DNA from: Pelagibacter sp052048135
GTDB taxonomy: Bacteria > Pseudomonadota > Alphaproteobacteria > Pelagibacterales > Pelagibacteraceae
NCBI RefSeq assembly: GCF_052048135.1
Contig: NZ_JBNAIM010000002.1
Coordinates: 1,020,248-1,084,247, forward strand
Reading direction: 5' to 3'
DNA: 64,000 bases
The position numbers and the translations under genes were made by a program. The first letter of the stretch is position 1; every line of letters begins with the position of its first letter. This document shows, piece by piece, positions 1 through 8,317 of this stretch. The notes beneath the pieces were generated by a model. It did not search any database, was not told the DNA's origin, and saw only the letters and a list, made by a program, of their open reading frames with translations.

Positions 1-285
1 TCTTGGAGCATGTTTTAATGCTTCATAACATCTGTCTATATCTTTTTTTGAGTGTCTAGCTAATCCACATGGAATCGATTTTTTTAAAACTTTACTAATT
101 GCTGATACCGCTTCAAAATCTCCTGGGGATGCAATTGGAAAACCTGCTTCGATGATATCAATACCCAATTCATCAAATACTCTTGAAATTTGAATTTTTT
201 CTTCAAGACTCATCGATGCACCTGGAGATTGCTCACCATCACGCATTGTTGTATCAAATATAAAAACCTTATCTTTTTTTGCCAT
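1..285 (-). CDS. leuA: 2-isopropylmalate synthase, N-terminal part (cut by window edge)
   Basis: Catalyses condensation of acetyl-CoA with 2-oxoisovalerate, the first committed step of leucine synthesis. Only the first 95 codons are inside the window and the reading frame is open to base 1; the family is usually about 510 residues. The start ATG is at 285 and the protein opens MAKKDKVFIFDTTMRDGEQSP, with the family signature RDGEQSPG at residues 15-22 and the alpha-isopropylmalate/homocitrate synthase continuation (EAGFP near residue 47). It follows ilvC on the same strand after 78 bp, so valine and leucine synthesis are adjacent. Citramalate or homocitrate synthases share the signature, but the sequence and ilv context favour LeuA. 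Confidence 0.93.
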   Translation of the reverse strand, partial: MAKKDKVFIFDTTMRDGEQSPGASMSLEEKIQISRVFDELGIDIIEAGFPIASPGDFEAVSAISKVLKKSIPCGLARHSKKDIDRCYEALKHAPR

Positions 286-308
286 AATTATAAATTTTTG
301 GAAAATCT

Positions 309-336
309 ATATTACAATCTCTATTAGAAATTGCAA
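309..336 (-). promoter_or_regulatory. candidate sigma-70 promoter for leuA
   Basis: On the minus strand TTGCAA (336-331) is followed after 16 bp by TAATAT (314-309), about 24 bases upstream of the leuA start codon. It lies in the 78-bp gap between ilvC and leuA, so leuA may be transcribed separately from ilvBNC as well as by read-through. The match is by eye in very AT-rich DNA. Confidence 0.4.
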
Positions 337-363
337 AATGTTTGTGAGAATTTATAGATTAAA

Positions 364-1386
364 TTAGCCCTTATCACTATCAACTAACTTTTTTTTACCA
401 ATCCAAGGCATCATAGCTCTCAAATTTGCACCAACTTTTTCAACTGGATGCTCAGCTAATTTTGCTCGAGTTGCAAGAAAGTTTTTTTGTCCATTTTTAC
501 ATTCTTCCATCCATTGCTTTGTGAATTTTCCTGATTGAATATCTTCTAAAACTTCTTTCATCCTTTTCTTAGTTTCCTCTTTATTTACTACCCTTGGTCC
601 AGACTCGTATTCTCCATATTCAGCTGTGTTTGAAATAGAATAATTCATATTTGCTATTCCACCTTCATATATTAGATCAACAATCAATTTAACTTCGTGG
701 ACAGTTTCAAAGTAAGCCATCTCCGGCTCATATCCTGCTTCTACTAAAGTTTCATAACCATTTTTAATTAGTTCAACAAGCCCACCACAAAGAACAGTTT
801 GTTCGCCAAATAAATCTGTTTCAACCTCATCTTTAAAAGTAGTTTCTATAATTCCAGATCTTCCACCTCCGACTGCAGAAGCATAAGACATTGCAAGATC
901 TCTTGCTTTACCAGAACCATTTTGATGAACTGCAAATAAACATGGTACTCCACCACCTTTTTCATACTCACTTCTTACTAAATGTCCTGGTCCTTTCGGA
1001 GCGACCATAAAAACGTCAAGATCTTTTCTAGCTTTGATTAAATCATAATGAACATTTAACCCATGAGCAAAAGCAATCGATGTACCTTCTCTTACTCTTT
1101 GTTCAATATGATTCTTATAAATAGATGCCTGTAGTTCATCAGGTGTTAGAATCATAACAACATCTGCCCATTCAGCTGCATCAGATAAATTCATAACTTT
1201 TAAACCTTTAGACTCTGCTTTTGGTATACTTGAGGATCCTTCTCTTAATGCAACTACAACTTCTTTTACACCGCTATCCCTTAGATTTAATGCGTGAGCA
1301 TGTCCTTGACTTCCATAACCAAAAATAGCGATTTTTTTATCTTTAATAAGATTAACATCTGTATCTTTTTCGTAAAACATTTTCAT
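364..1386 (-). CDS. ilvC: ketol-acid reductoisomerase (NADP+)
   Basis: Converts acetolactate or acetohydroxybutyrate to the dihydroxy acids of valine and isoleucine synthesis, using NADPH and Mg2+. At 340 residues it is a short class I enzyme. The Rossmann motif GYGSQGHAHALNL begins at residue 24, the conserved AHG with His108 is present, and the metal ligands Asp191 and Glu195 lie in DLFGEQTVLCGG. It sits 16 bp after ilvN and 78 bp before leuA on the same strand, giving the order ilvB-ilvN-ilvC-leuA. Minus-strand bases just upstream read AAGGAGAAA, a good ribosome-binding site, which is not common in this window. Identification is secure. Confidence 0.97.
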   Translation of the reverse strand: MKMFYEKDTDVNLIKDKKIAIFGYGSQGHAHALNLRDSGVKEVVVALREGSSSIPKAESKGLKVMNLSDAAEWADVVMILTPDELQASIYKNHIEQRVREGTSIAFAHGLNVHYDLIKARKDLDVFMVAPKGPGHLVRSEYEKGGGVPCLFAVHQNGSGKARDLAMSYASAVGGGRSGIIETTFKDEVETDLFGEQTVLCGGLVELIKNGYETLVEAGYEPEMAYFETVHEVKLIVDLIYEGGIANMNYSISNTAEYGEYESGPRVVNKEETKKRMKEVLEDIQSGKFTKQWMEECKNGQKNFLATRAKLAEHPVEKVGANLRAMMPWIGKKKLVDSDKG

Positions 1387-1402
1387 AATTTTCTCCTTAC
1401 TA

Positions 1403-1951
1403 TTAATTAAAAATTTTATCTCCCCTCGTCATTGCGACTGCTCCAGTCCTAGATATGCTTACTAAACCAAATTTTTTTAAATTTTTTGCCATTTTATCTA
1501 TTTCTCTTCTTAATGCAGTAATTTGAATAACATTTGATTTTTTTGTTTTATCCAATATTACAGCATTGTACTTTTTACAAGCATTAATAGCTTTTTTAAT
1601 TTTACTTGAGTTTCCTACAACTTTAAATAAAGCCATTTCTTTAAAAATTACACTTTTATCATTTCTTTTAAAATCAGCTACTTTATGTACAGGAACAAGT
1701 TTCTTTAATTGTAACTTTATCTGATCTATTACCTGAGGTGTTCCAGTAGTAACAATTGTTATCCTTGATATATTTCTTTTTGCATCAACTTCAGCAACTG
1801 CTAAAGACTCGATATTATAACCTCTTCCTGAAAATAACCCCACAACTCTTGCTAAAACACCAGCTTCGTTATCTACCCAAACAACAATTATATGTGTATC
1901 TGATTTTTCTTTTTTTGACGAAACACTGTATGCTGATTTCGGATTTGCCAT
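1403..1951 (-). CDS. ilvN: acetolactate synthase small (regulatory) subunit
   Basis: Regulatory subunit of acetohydroxyacid synthase; it binds the catalytic subunit and normally confers valine feedback inhibition. It is 182 residues with an N-terminal ACT domain at about 20-95 (HIIVVWVDNEAGVLARVVGLFSGRGYNIESLAV) and a C-terminal ACT-like domain, matching the IlvH/IlvN long form. It starts two bases downstream of the ilvB stop codon, so the two subunits are probably translationally coupled. The symbol ilvH is equally used for this family. Confidence 0.96.
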   Translation of the reverse strand: MANPKSAYSVSSKKEKSDTHIIVVWVDNEAGVLARVVGLFSGRGYNIESLAVAEVDAKRNISRITIVTTGTPQVIDQIKLQLKKLVPVHKVADFKRNDKSVIFKEMALFKVVGNSSKIKKAINACKKYNAVILDKTKKSNVIQITALRREIDKMAKNLKKFGLVSISRTGAVAMTRGDKIFN

Positions 1952-1953
1952 AA

Positions 1954-3720
1954 CTAAACTAGCGCTTTACCTTTGCCCGTAATTTTATTTTCTTCTTTTT
2001 CATTGGGTCCAAGTATCATTTGGTTATGAGGTTTGCCTGATGGAATCATTGGAAAACAATTCTCATTTGGATCCACTCTACAATCAAAAATTACTGGTCC
2101 ATCAAAATCAATCATTTCTTTTATTTTTGCATCTAATTCATTTGGTTTATCAGCTTTAATTCCTTTACATCCATAGGCCTCAGCCATTTTAATAAAATCA
2201 GGTAAGGCTTCTGAATAACTTTCTGAGTAGTTCTTTTCATGTAATAATTCTTGCCATTGTCTAACCATTCCCATGTATTGATTGTTCAAAATAAAAATTT
2301 TAATTGGTAAGTTATATTGAACTGCAGTTGACATCTCTTGCATAGTCATCAAAACTGAAGCTTCTCCAGCAATATCTATAACTAATTTTTTTGGATGAGC
2401 TATTTGTACTCCCACTGCTGCTGGCAAACCATAACCCATTGTTCCCAATCCTCCTGAAGTCATCCATCGATTGGGTTTATTAAATTTATAGTGTTGCGCC
2501 GCCCACATTTGATGCTGACCTACTTCTGTCGTAATAAATGTGTCTTTATCTTTTGTAATTTCGTAAAGTCTTTGAACTGCATGTTGTGGTTTTATCGTTT
2601 CATCACTGTTTTTAAAGTGTAATGAATTTTTTGTTCTCCATTTTTGGATTTGTTCCCACCACTTAGAAATTTTTTGTTTGTTTGATCTTTTCAAATCAAT
2701 ATTTTTCTTTTTCAAAGTTTTATTTATCACCTTAAGTACTTCCTTAACATCTCCAACTAATGCTAAATCTACTTTAATAATTTTGTTTATAGATGAAGGG
2801 TCAATATCAATATGAATTTTTTTTGAGTTTGGAGAAAACTCATCAATTTTTCCTGTTATTCTATCATCAAATCTAGCACCAATATTTATTAATAAATCAC
2901 AATCATGCATCGCATTATTTGCTTCATAAGTTCCGTGCATACCTAGCATTCCTAAAAATTGACTATCATCACCTGGGTAAGCTCCAAGTCCTTGTAAAGT
3001 TGAAGTTATTGGAAAACCAGTCATCTCAACCAACTCTCTTAAGACCTCACTTGCCTCTGGGCCTGAATTAATCACTCCACCGCCAGAATAAATTATTGGT
3101 TTTTTAGATTTATTCATCAAATTAATTAACTCATCAATATCTTTTTGTGAAAAATGATTTAATGACTTTCCGTTTAATTTTTTTTCTGCTTTAGGTTTTG
3201 AATAACTTATTTTTGCAAATTGAATATCTTTAGGTATATCAACTAAAACAGGTCCAGGTCTTCCTGTAGTTGCAACTCTAAAAGCTTCATGAATGGTTTT
3301 TGACAAATCTTTAATATCTTTTACAAGCCAATTATGTTTTGTACATGGTCTTGTAATACCTGTCGTATCACATTCCTGAAAAGCGTCCGTACCAATTAAA
3401 TGTGTTGGCACCTGACCTGAAATACAAACTAATGGAACGGAATCCATGTAAGCATCTGTTAATGCTGTTACTACATTAGTAGCACCAGGTCCTGATGTTA
3501 CTAAAACTACACCTGGTTTACCAGATGAACGAGCATAACCTTCGGCTGCATGTCCCGCACCTTGTTCATGTCTTACTAAAATATGTTTAATTGAATTATG
3601 ATTTTTTAATTCATCATAAATTGGTAAAACTGCTCCGCCAGGATATCCAAAAATAAACTCAACATCCTGATCCTCAAGACATTTGAATACTATTTCAGCA
3701 CCTGTTAATAATTTTGACAT
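1954..3720 (-). CDS. ilvB: acetolactate synthase large (catalytic) subunit
   Basis: Thiamine-diphosphate enzyme making acetolactate from pyruvate for valine, leucine and isoleucine synthesis. The 588-residue protein has the normal three-domain layout: N-terminal TPP domain with the catalytic Glu in RHEQGAGHAAEGYA (about residue 52), central FAD/CoA-type domain, and C-terminal PP domain. The Mg/TPP motif reads GEAS with Glu453 where most members have GDG or GDA, followed by the normal MTMQEMSTAVQYNLP and FILNNQYMGMVRQWQ. It heads the ilvB-ilvN-ilvC run, 53 bp after miaA. The symbol ilvI is also possible. No leader peptide or attenuator is evident upstream. Confidence 0.96.
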   Translation of the reverse strand: MSKLLTGAEIVFKCLEDQDVEFIFGYPGGAVLPIYDELKNHNSIKHILVRHEQGAGHAAEGYARSSGKPGVVLVTSGPGATNVVTALTDAYMDSVPLVCISGQVPTHLIGTDAFQECDTTGITRPCTKHNWLVKDIKDLSKTIHEAFRVATTGRPGPVLVDIPKDIQFAKISYSKPKAEKKLNGKSLNHFSQKDIDELINLMNKSKKPIIYSGGGVINSGPEASEVLRELVEMTGFPITSTLQGLGAYPGDDSQFLGMLGMHGTYEANNAMHDCDLLINIGARFDDRITGKIDEFSPNSKKIHIDIDPSSINKIIKVDLALVGDVKEVLKVINKTLKKKNIDLKRSNKQKISKWWEQIQKWRTKNSLHFKNSDETIKPQHAVQRLYEITKDKDTFITTEVGQHQMWAAQHYKFNKPNRWMTSGGLGTMGYGLPAAVGVQIAHPKKLVIDIAGEASVLMTMQEMSTAVQYNLPIKIFILNNQYMGMVRQWQELLHEKNYSESYSEALPDFIKMAEAYGCKGIKADKPNELDAKIKEMIDFDGPVIFDCRVDPNENCFPMIPSGKPHNQMILGPNEKEENKITGKGKALV

Positions 3721-3773
3721 TCATGCAATCTAGCTGAAGTTGTGCTTATTGGTCAAGAATTACTACAAGATAT

Positions 3774-4682
3774 CTAAATTTTTTTTAAAAATTTATTTAG
3801 ACTGTCTGACTTTATTTTCTTCCAATCCAGCATATTGCCTCTACCCCATGTAGATTGTCTTTTAGCGTATTGCCTTGTCTTTATTGATATTTTTTCAATA
3901 AGCTCCAACATCTCAGACTTTTTATCAAGATACTCTCGAATTTCTTTGATCCCTATAGCCTTCGAGGGTGTTCTAAGCTTTGGAACTTTCAATTTAATAA
4001 ATTTTTTAACTTCTAAAATGGCACCATTTTTAATCATATTTTGAGTTCGATAATTTATTTGCTTTATCAGATCAGCTCTTGGGTAATCTATATAAATTTT
4101 ATAAAAGTCATTATTTTCATATTCTGATTTTGTACTTTTAAACCAATCAAAGATAGATTTTTTTGTAAATGATTTAACCTCATAAGAACGAATAACTCTT
4201 TGTGTATCTGTAAAATTCAAATATTTTTTTGATAATGGATCTAATTTTATTAACTTTAAAAAAAACTTTTTTGATCCAAGTTTTTTGTGCAATGATCTTA
4301 CTGAAGTTCTAAATTTAATTGGAATATTTGGAATATTTACCAGACCTTCTGTCAATGCTTTAAAATATAATCCAGTTCCTCCAACTAAAATTGGTGTTTT
4401 TTTTCTTTTTTTTATATCTAAAATTTTTTCATTAACTAATTTTAACCAATCTCCTGTAGAAAAATTTTTTTTTACACTTTGAAATCCATATAAATGATGT
4501 TTAATGTTACTATATTCTTTTTTTAAAGGTCTAGCTGATAAGATTTTTAATTCTTTATATACCTGCATGCTGTCAGCATTTACGATTTCACCATTAATTT
4601 TTTTTGCAAGTTTGATTGCAAAATTAGATTTTCCAGATGCAGTCGGTCCATATATAAGAACAATTTTGGATCTTAAATCCAT
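3774..4682 (-). CDS. miaA: tRNA dimethylallyltransferase
   Basis: Adds the dimethylallyl group to N6 of A37 in tRNAs that read codons starting with U. The 302-residue protein carries the P-loop GPTASGKSN at 12-20, the DSMQVYKEL motif near residue 37, the GGTGLYF motif near residue 102 and the tRNA-binding QYAKRQSTW motif near the C terminus. It follows the Do-type protease gene by three bases, so it is probably transcribed with the hflK-hflC-DUF2065-protease operon, and it precedes ilvB by 53 bp. The isopentenyl donor pathway is represented elsewhere in the window by dxs and ispA. Confidence 0.96.
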   Translation of the reverse strand: MDLRSKIVLIYGPTASGKSNFAIKLAKKINGEIVNADSMQVYKELKILSARPLKKEYSNIKHHLYGFQSVKKNFSTGDWLKLVNEKILDIKKRKKTPILVGGTGLYFKALTEGLVNIPNIPIKFRTSVRSLHKKLGSKKFFLKLIKLDPLSKKYLNFTDTQRVIRSYEVKSFTKKSIFDWFKSTKSEYENNDFYKIYIDYPRADLIKQINYRTQNMIKNGAILEVKKFIKLKVPKLRTPSKAIGIKEIREYLDKKSEMLELIEKISIKTRQYAKRQSTWGRGNMLDWKKIKSDSLNKFLKKI

Positions 4683-4685
4683 GGA

Positions 4686-6092
4686 TTAATCTAATTTAAT
4701 GCCAATATATCTTCTTTGATTTTGACTATTATAAATTACTAATAAAATAGTTTTTTGATTACTTCTTAAAACTTGATTTACAATTTGGTTTAAATCATTA
4801 GCATTTTTTATTTTTTTCTTCTGAGCTTCTAAAATTATACTATTTACTTCAACAGAACCTGCTAGTGGACTATTGGTTTCAATTTTTGTTACAACTAAAC
4901 CAGAAGTTTGGTTTGGTAAGTTTCTTTGCTTGATATCTTCTTTTGAAATCTCTCTTACTGTTATTTTTAAATCTTTAATTTCTAATTCTTTTGGATCTTC
5001 TTTTTTTTCAGAAACTTTAAAATCTTCTGAGGTTTCAAGTCTTCCAAGAGTAACTGTTTTAATAATTTCTTTTTTATCTCTCCAAATTTTTACTTTTACT
5101 TTTTTTCCAACTTCTGTTCTTGCAACAATCATTGGAAGTTCTTTCATTTCATTAATTTTTTCTCCATCAAATTCTAGAATAATGTCTCCTGCTTTTACCC
5201 CTGCTTTTTCTGATGGGCTGTTTTCCGCAACACTAGCAACTAATGCTCCCCTAGGTTCGTCTAGTTTTTCTACTTCAGCAATTTCTTTTGTTACATCTTG
5301 AATTCTAACTCCTAACCATCCTCGTTTGGTTTCTCCAAATTCAATTAATTGATTAATAACTATTTTTGCACTATTAGATGGTATCGAAAAACCTATTCCT
5401 ACATTTCCACTTCTTCCAAGAATAGCAGTATTAATTCCAATAACGTCTCCATTCATATCAAACAATGGTCCGCCTGAATTACCTTGGTTTATAGACGCAT
5501 CAGTTTGAATATAATCTTCATATCTTGACAATCCAATTGATCGATTTCTAGCTGAAATTATTCCAGAAGTAACAGTTCCTCCCAAACCAAATGGATTTCC
5601 AATAGCAATTACCCAATCACCAATTCTTGCTTTGTCTGAATCTCCAAATTTTACAGGAATAAACTTTTCTTTTGTTTCAATTTGTAAAACCGCAATATCT
5701 GACAAGGGGTCAGCACCAATAACTTTTGCTTCAAATTTTTTTTCTCCATTAACTTGAACAACAATATCTTTAGCATCTTGGATTACATGATTATTTGTTA
5801 CTACAATACCTTTTTCATCTATAATAAACCCAGATCCTAATGCAGATGATTGTCTTTCTTGAGGTGTTCCAAATTCTTTAAACATATCTTCAAATGGAGA
5901 ACCTGGTGGGAATTGAAAAGGAAAAGGGTTTGATTGAGTTGTAACAACTGTTGTAGTTGAAATATTAACTACTGATGGCATTAGTTTTTCTGCCAAGTCA
6001 GCAAAAGAATTCGGAATATTCTGTGATAATGATTTTGATTGAAAACTTAAAGCAAATACTAGTATTAAAAAAATTGTTTTAATTTTATTCAT
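4686..6092 (-). CDS. Do-type periplasmic serine protease (DegP/DegQ/MucD family)
   Basis: Trypsin-like periplasmic protease and chaperone for misfolded envelope proteins. The 468-residue protein has a signal peptide at about 1-23 and a catalytic triad at His102 (TNNHVI), Asp132 (PLSDIAVL) and Ser206 (GNSGGP). Two PDZ domains follow at about 255-350 and 370-465. It is next to hflC/hflK and DUF2065, the usual alphaproteobacterial layout for membrane protein quality control, and starts one base after the DUF2065 stop. The exact orthologue (DegP, DegQ or MucD) cannot be settled from sequence alone, so no symbol is given. Confidence 0.93.
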   Translation of the reverse strand: MNKIKTIFLILVFALSFQSKSLSQNIPNSFADLAEKLMPSVVNISTTTVVTTQSNPFPFQFPPGSPFEDMFKEFGTPQERQSSALGSGFIIDEKGIVVTNNHVIQDAKDIVVQVNGEKKFEAKVIGADPLSDIAVLQIETKEKFIPVKFGDSDKARIGDWVIAIGNPFGLGGTVTSGIISARNRSIGLSRYEDYIQTDASINQGNSGGPLFDMNGDVIGINTAILGRSGNVGIGFSIPSNSAKIVINQLIEFGETKRGWLGVRIQDVTKEIAEVEKLDEPRGALVASVAENSPSEKAGVKAGDIILEFDGEKINEMKELPMIVARTEVGKKVKVKIWRDKKEIIKTVTLGRLETSEDFKVSEKKEDPKELEIKDLKITVREISKEDIKQRNLPNQTSGLVVTKIETNSPLAGSVEVNSIILEAQKKKIKNANDLNQIVNQVLRSNQKTILLVIYNSQNQRRYIGIKLD

Positions 6093-6093
6093 T

Positions 6094-6279
6094 TTAACTC
6101 TTCATATAATAAACAAGTATAAAACCAATAACAGCGAACATTAATCCACCTGTTCTTAACTGGTTATCTTTAATTAACTCTAACTTTTTAAGCATACTTT
6201 TCATTTTTGATGGAAATATGGCATACAAAATACCCTCGATGAACATGAACAGACCAAATGCTATGATCAATTCTTTCAT
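6094..6279 (-). CDS. DUF2065 family small membrane protein
   Basis: A 61-residue protein with an N-terminal hydrophobic segment (about 3-20), a short basic stretch (KMKSMLKKLELIKDNQLRTGG) and a second hydrophobic segment (about 45-59), the architecture of DUF2065 proteins (YjeT type). The function of the family is unknown. It lies between hflC and the Do-type protease, 7 bp after hflC, a position conserved in many proteobacteria. That points to a membrane role linked to the HflKC/FtsH system, but this is inference from context. Confidence 0.85.
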   Translation of the reverse strand: MKELIIAFGLFMFIEGILYAIFPSKMKSMLKKLELIKDNQLRTGGLMFAVIGFILVYYMKS

Positions 6280-6286
6280 AAAATGT

Positions 6287-7156
6287 TTACTCTGATTTGG
6301 GTTTTATATTTCCAAAAAATTTAAAGAACTCACTATCAGGAGATAAAATTAAAGATGTTTCTCCACCAATTAAAGCTTTTTCATAAGCTTGCATAGCTCT
6401 GTAAAAGGCAAAAAACTCTGGGTCTTGTCCAAAGGCATTAGCAAAAATTTTGTTTCTTTCACCATCGCCCTCACCTTTCATGATTTCAGATTTTTTCTGA
6501 GCATCAGCCAATATTACTGTAACTTCTTTATCTGCAGTTGAAGTAATCGTCACAGCCATTTCAGCACCTTTAGCTCTAAATTCTTTTGCTTCTCTTTCCC
6601 TCTCAGTCTGCATTCTTCTGAAAATTGCATCACTGTTTGCTTGGGGTAGATCAGCTCTTTTAATTCTAACATCTACTATTTTAATACCAAAATTTTCAGC
6701 TTCATTATTTACACCTTCTTGTATCAGAGCCATTTGTTTGGTTCTATCTTCTGATAAAAGAGTTTGTAGTTCTTGTTGACCTAATACATTTCTAATTCTT
6801 GAATTTATAATTGTTGCCAATCTTGACCTTGCAACTCTCTCGTTACCAACAGAAATATAAAATTTAAGTGGATCAATAATTTGAAATCTTGCAAACGCAT
6901 CAACAATTAATCTTTTTTGATCTGAGGCGATTACTTCTTCTGGTGGAGTATCAAGATTTAAAATTCTTTTATCTAAATAAACAACGTTTTGAATAAATGG
7001 AATTTTAAAGTTTAATCCTGGTTTTAAAATTATTCTTTTTGGGTCACCAAATTGTAACACGATCGCTTGATTAACTTCTTTTACAATAAATATTGAAAAG
7101 AAAGCTGTCGCAGCTAATGCAATTATTATACCAGCTATAATTTTTCCTAAATTCAT
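6287..7156 (-). CDS. hflC: HflC, SPFH-domain membrane protein of the HflKC complex
   Basis: With HflK it forms a large inner-membrane assembly, exposed to the periplasm, that surrounds and modulates the FtsH protease. The 289-residue protein has one N-terminal membrane segment at about 6-27. The SPFH/band 7 domain follows (VKEVNQAIVLQFGDPKRIILKPGLNFKIP from about residue 25), and then a charged helical region. It begins one base after the hflK stop codon. ftsH, the partner, is in this window at 33872-35779. Confidence 0.95.
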   Translation of the reverse strand: MNLGKIIAGIIIALAATAFFSIFIVKEVNQAIVLQFGDPKRIILKPGLNFKIPFIQNVVYLDKRILNLDTPPEEVIASDQKRLIVDAFARFQIIDPLKFYISVGNERVARSRLATIINSRIRNVLGQQELQTLLSEDRTKQMALIQEGVNNEAENFGIKIVDVRIKRADLPQANSDAIFRRMQTEREREAKEFRAKGAEMAVTITSTADKEVTVILADAQKKSEIMKGEGDGERNKIFANAFGQDPEFFAFYRAMQAYEKALIGGETSLILSPDSEFFKFFGNIKPKSE

Positions 7157-7157
7157 A

Positions 7158-8267
7158 TTAATTTGTTGCTTTCTTTTTTTGCAATTCAGGTAGTGGTAAA
7201 TATGGAACTACACCTGAACCTGCATTTTTTTCAATAATCACTTTATCAATATCAGCTAAAACTTTTTCCATTGTTTCTAAATACATTCTTTCTTGAGTAA
7301 CAGATTTAGCTTTTTTGTACTCATTATAGATTGCTAAAAATCTACTAGCTTCACCTTCTGCTTTAGCAACTACTTCTTTTTTGTAAGCTTCTGCAGCTTG
7401 TAGTATTTTTGCAGCTTCCCCACGAGCTCTTGGAATTACATCGTTAGCATAAGCTTCTGCTTCATTTTTAGATCTTTCCATATCTGCTCTTGCTGCTTGT
7501 ACATCTCTGAATGCATCAATTACTTGATCCGGTGGATCTGCTTTTTGAGTTTGAACTTGAGTAATTTGAATACCGCTAGTGTACTCATCTAAAATTTTTT
7601 GAATAATCGTTTGTGTATCAGTTTCAATAACCGATCTTCCTTCAGTCAATATAGGTTGAATATCAGATCTTGCTATTACTTCTCTCATTGCAGTTTCCGC
7701 TGCAGCTTTTACAGTTCCCTCAGGATCTTGAATTTTGAATAAAAAATTTCCTGCATCTTTTATGACCCAGAATACAGAAAAATCTATATTCACAATATTT
7801 TCATCACCAGTTAACATCAAACTTTCTTGAGGTACATCAGCAACACCACCTGAAGATGAGAAACCGCTATCTCTTTCAGATCTAAAACCGATATCAATTC
7901 GATTAACTTTTGTTACTTTTGGAGTTAAAACAGACTCCACTGGAAACGGAATATGATAATTTAAACCTGGTTGAGTTGTTTTTACAAATTTTCCAAACCG
8001 TAGTACGACACCTTGTTCGTCAGGTAATACCCGGTAGAGACCACTTGCCAACCATACAAAACCTAAAATAATTAAAACTAATATTGCTTGTTTGCCTCCA
8101 GATGAACCTCCACCTGGTAAAAATTTTTTAATCTTCTCTTGAAATTCTCTTATAATTTTATCAACATCAGGTGGAGTTGGACCTCTTCCTGATCCATTAT
8201 CGTTTCCACCACCTCCTGGGGGAGATCCCCATGGGCTACCACCTCTTTGTTGAAAATCATCAGACAT
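7158..8267 (-). CDS. hflK: HflK, SPFH-domain membrane protein of the HflKC complex
   Basis: Partner of HflC in the FtsH-modulating membrane complex. The 369-residue protein has a Gly/Pro-rich cytoplasmic N terminus (about 1-55, GSPWGSPPGGGGNDNGSG), one membrane segment near 61-80, an SPFH domain beginning with LPDEQGVVLRFGKFV, and an alanine/glutamate-rich helical C-terminal third. It is first in the leftward operon hflK-hflC-DUF2065-protease-miaA, divergent from the Mrp-type ATPase gene with a 50-bp shared upstream region that contains a perfect palindrome. Confidence 0.95.
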   Translation of the reverse strand: MSDDFQQRGGSPWGSPPGGGGNDNGSGRGPTPPDVDKIIREFQEKIKKFLPGGGSSGGKQAILVLIILGFVWLASGLYRVLPDEQGVVLRFGKFVKTTQPGLNYHIPFPVESVLTPKVTKVNRIDIGFRSERDSGFSSSGGVADVPQESLMLTGDENIVNIDFSVFWVIKDAGNFLFKIQDPEGTVKAAAETAMREVIARSDIQPILTEGRSVIETDTQTIIQKILDEYTSGIQITQVQTQKADPPDQVIDAFRDVQAARADMERSKNEAEAYANDVIPRARGEAAKILQAAEAYKKEVVAKAEGEASRFLAIYNEYKKAKSVTQERMYLETMEKVLADIDKVIIEKNAGSGVVPYLPLPELQKKKATN

Positions 8268-8285
8268 ACACTATCTATATAGTGT
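8268..8285. promoter_or_regulatory. perfect 7-4-7 palindrome in the hflK/apbC divergent promoter region
   Basis: ACACTAT-CTAT-ATAGTGT is an exact inverted repeat placed immediately upstream of the hflK start codon, inside the 50-bp region between the divergent genes. It could be an operator for one or both genes or a hairpin at the 5' end of the hflK transcript. No regulator is identified. Confidence 0.4.
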
Positions 8286-8317
8286 TTAATTTAACAAAAA
8301 CAAGTTAAGATCAAGTT

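Noticed and set aside
4873..5301. 142-codon open frame opposite the Do-type protease gene
   Set aside because: It lies wholly inside a well-supported gene, has Ser/Phe-rich antisense composition and no family features.
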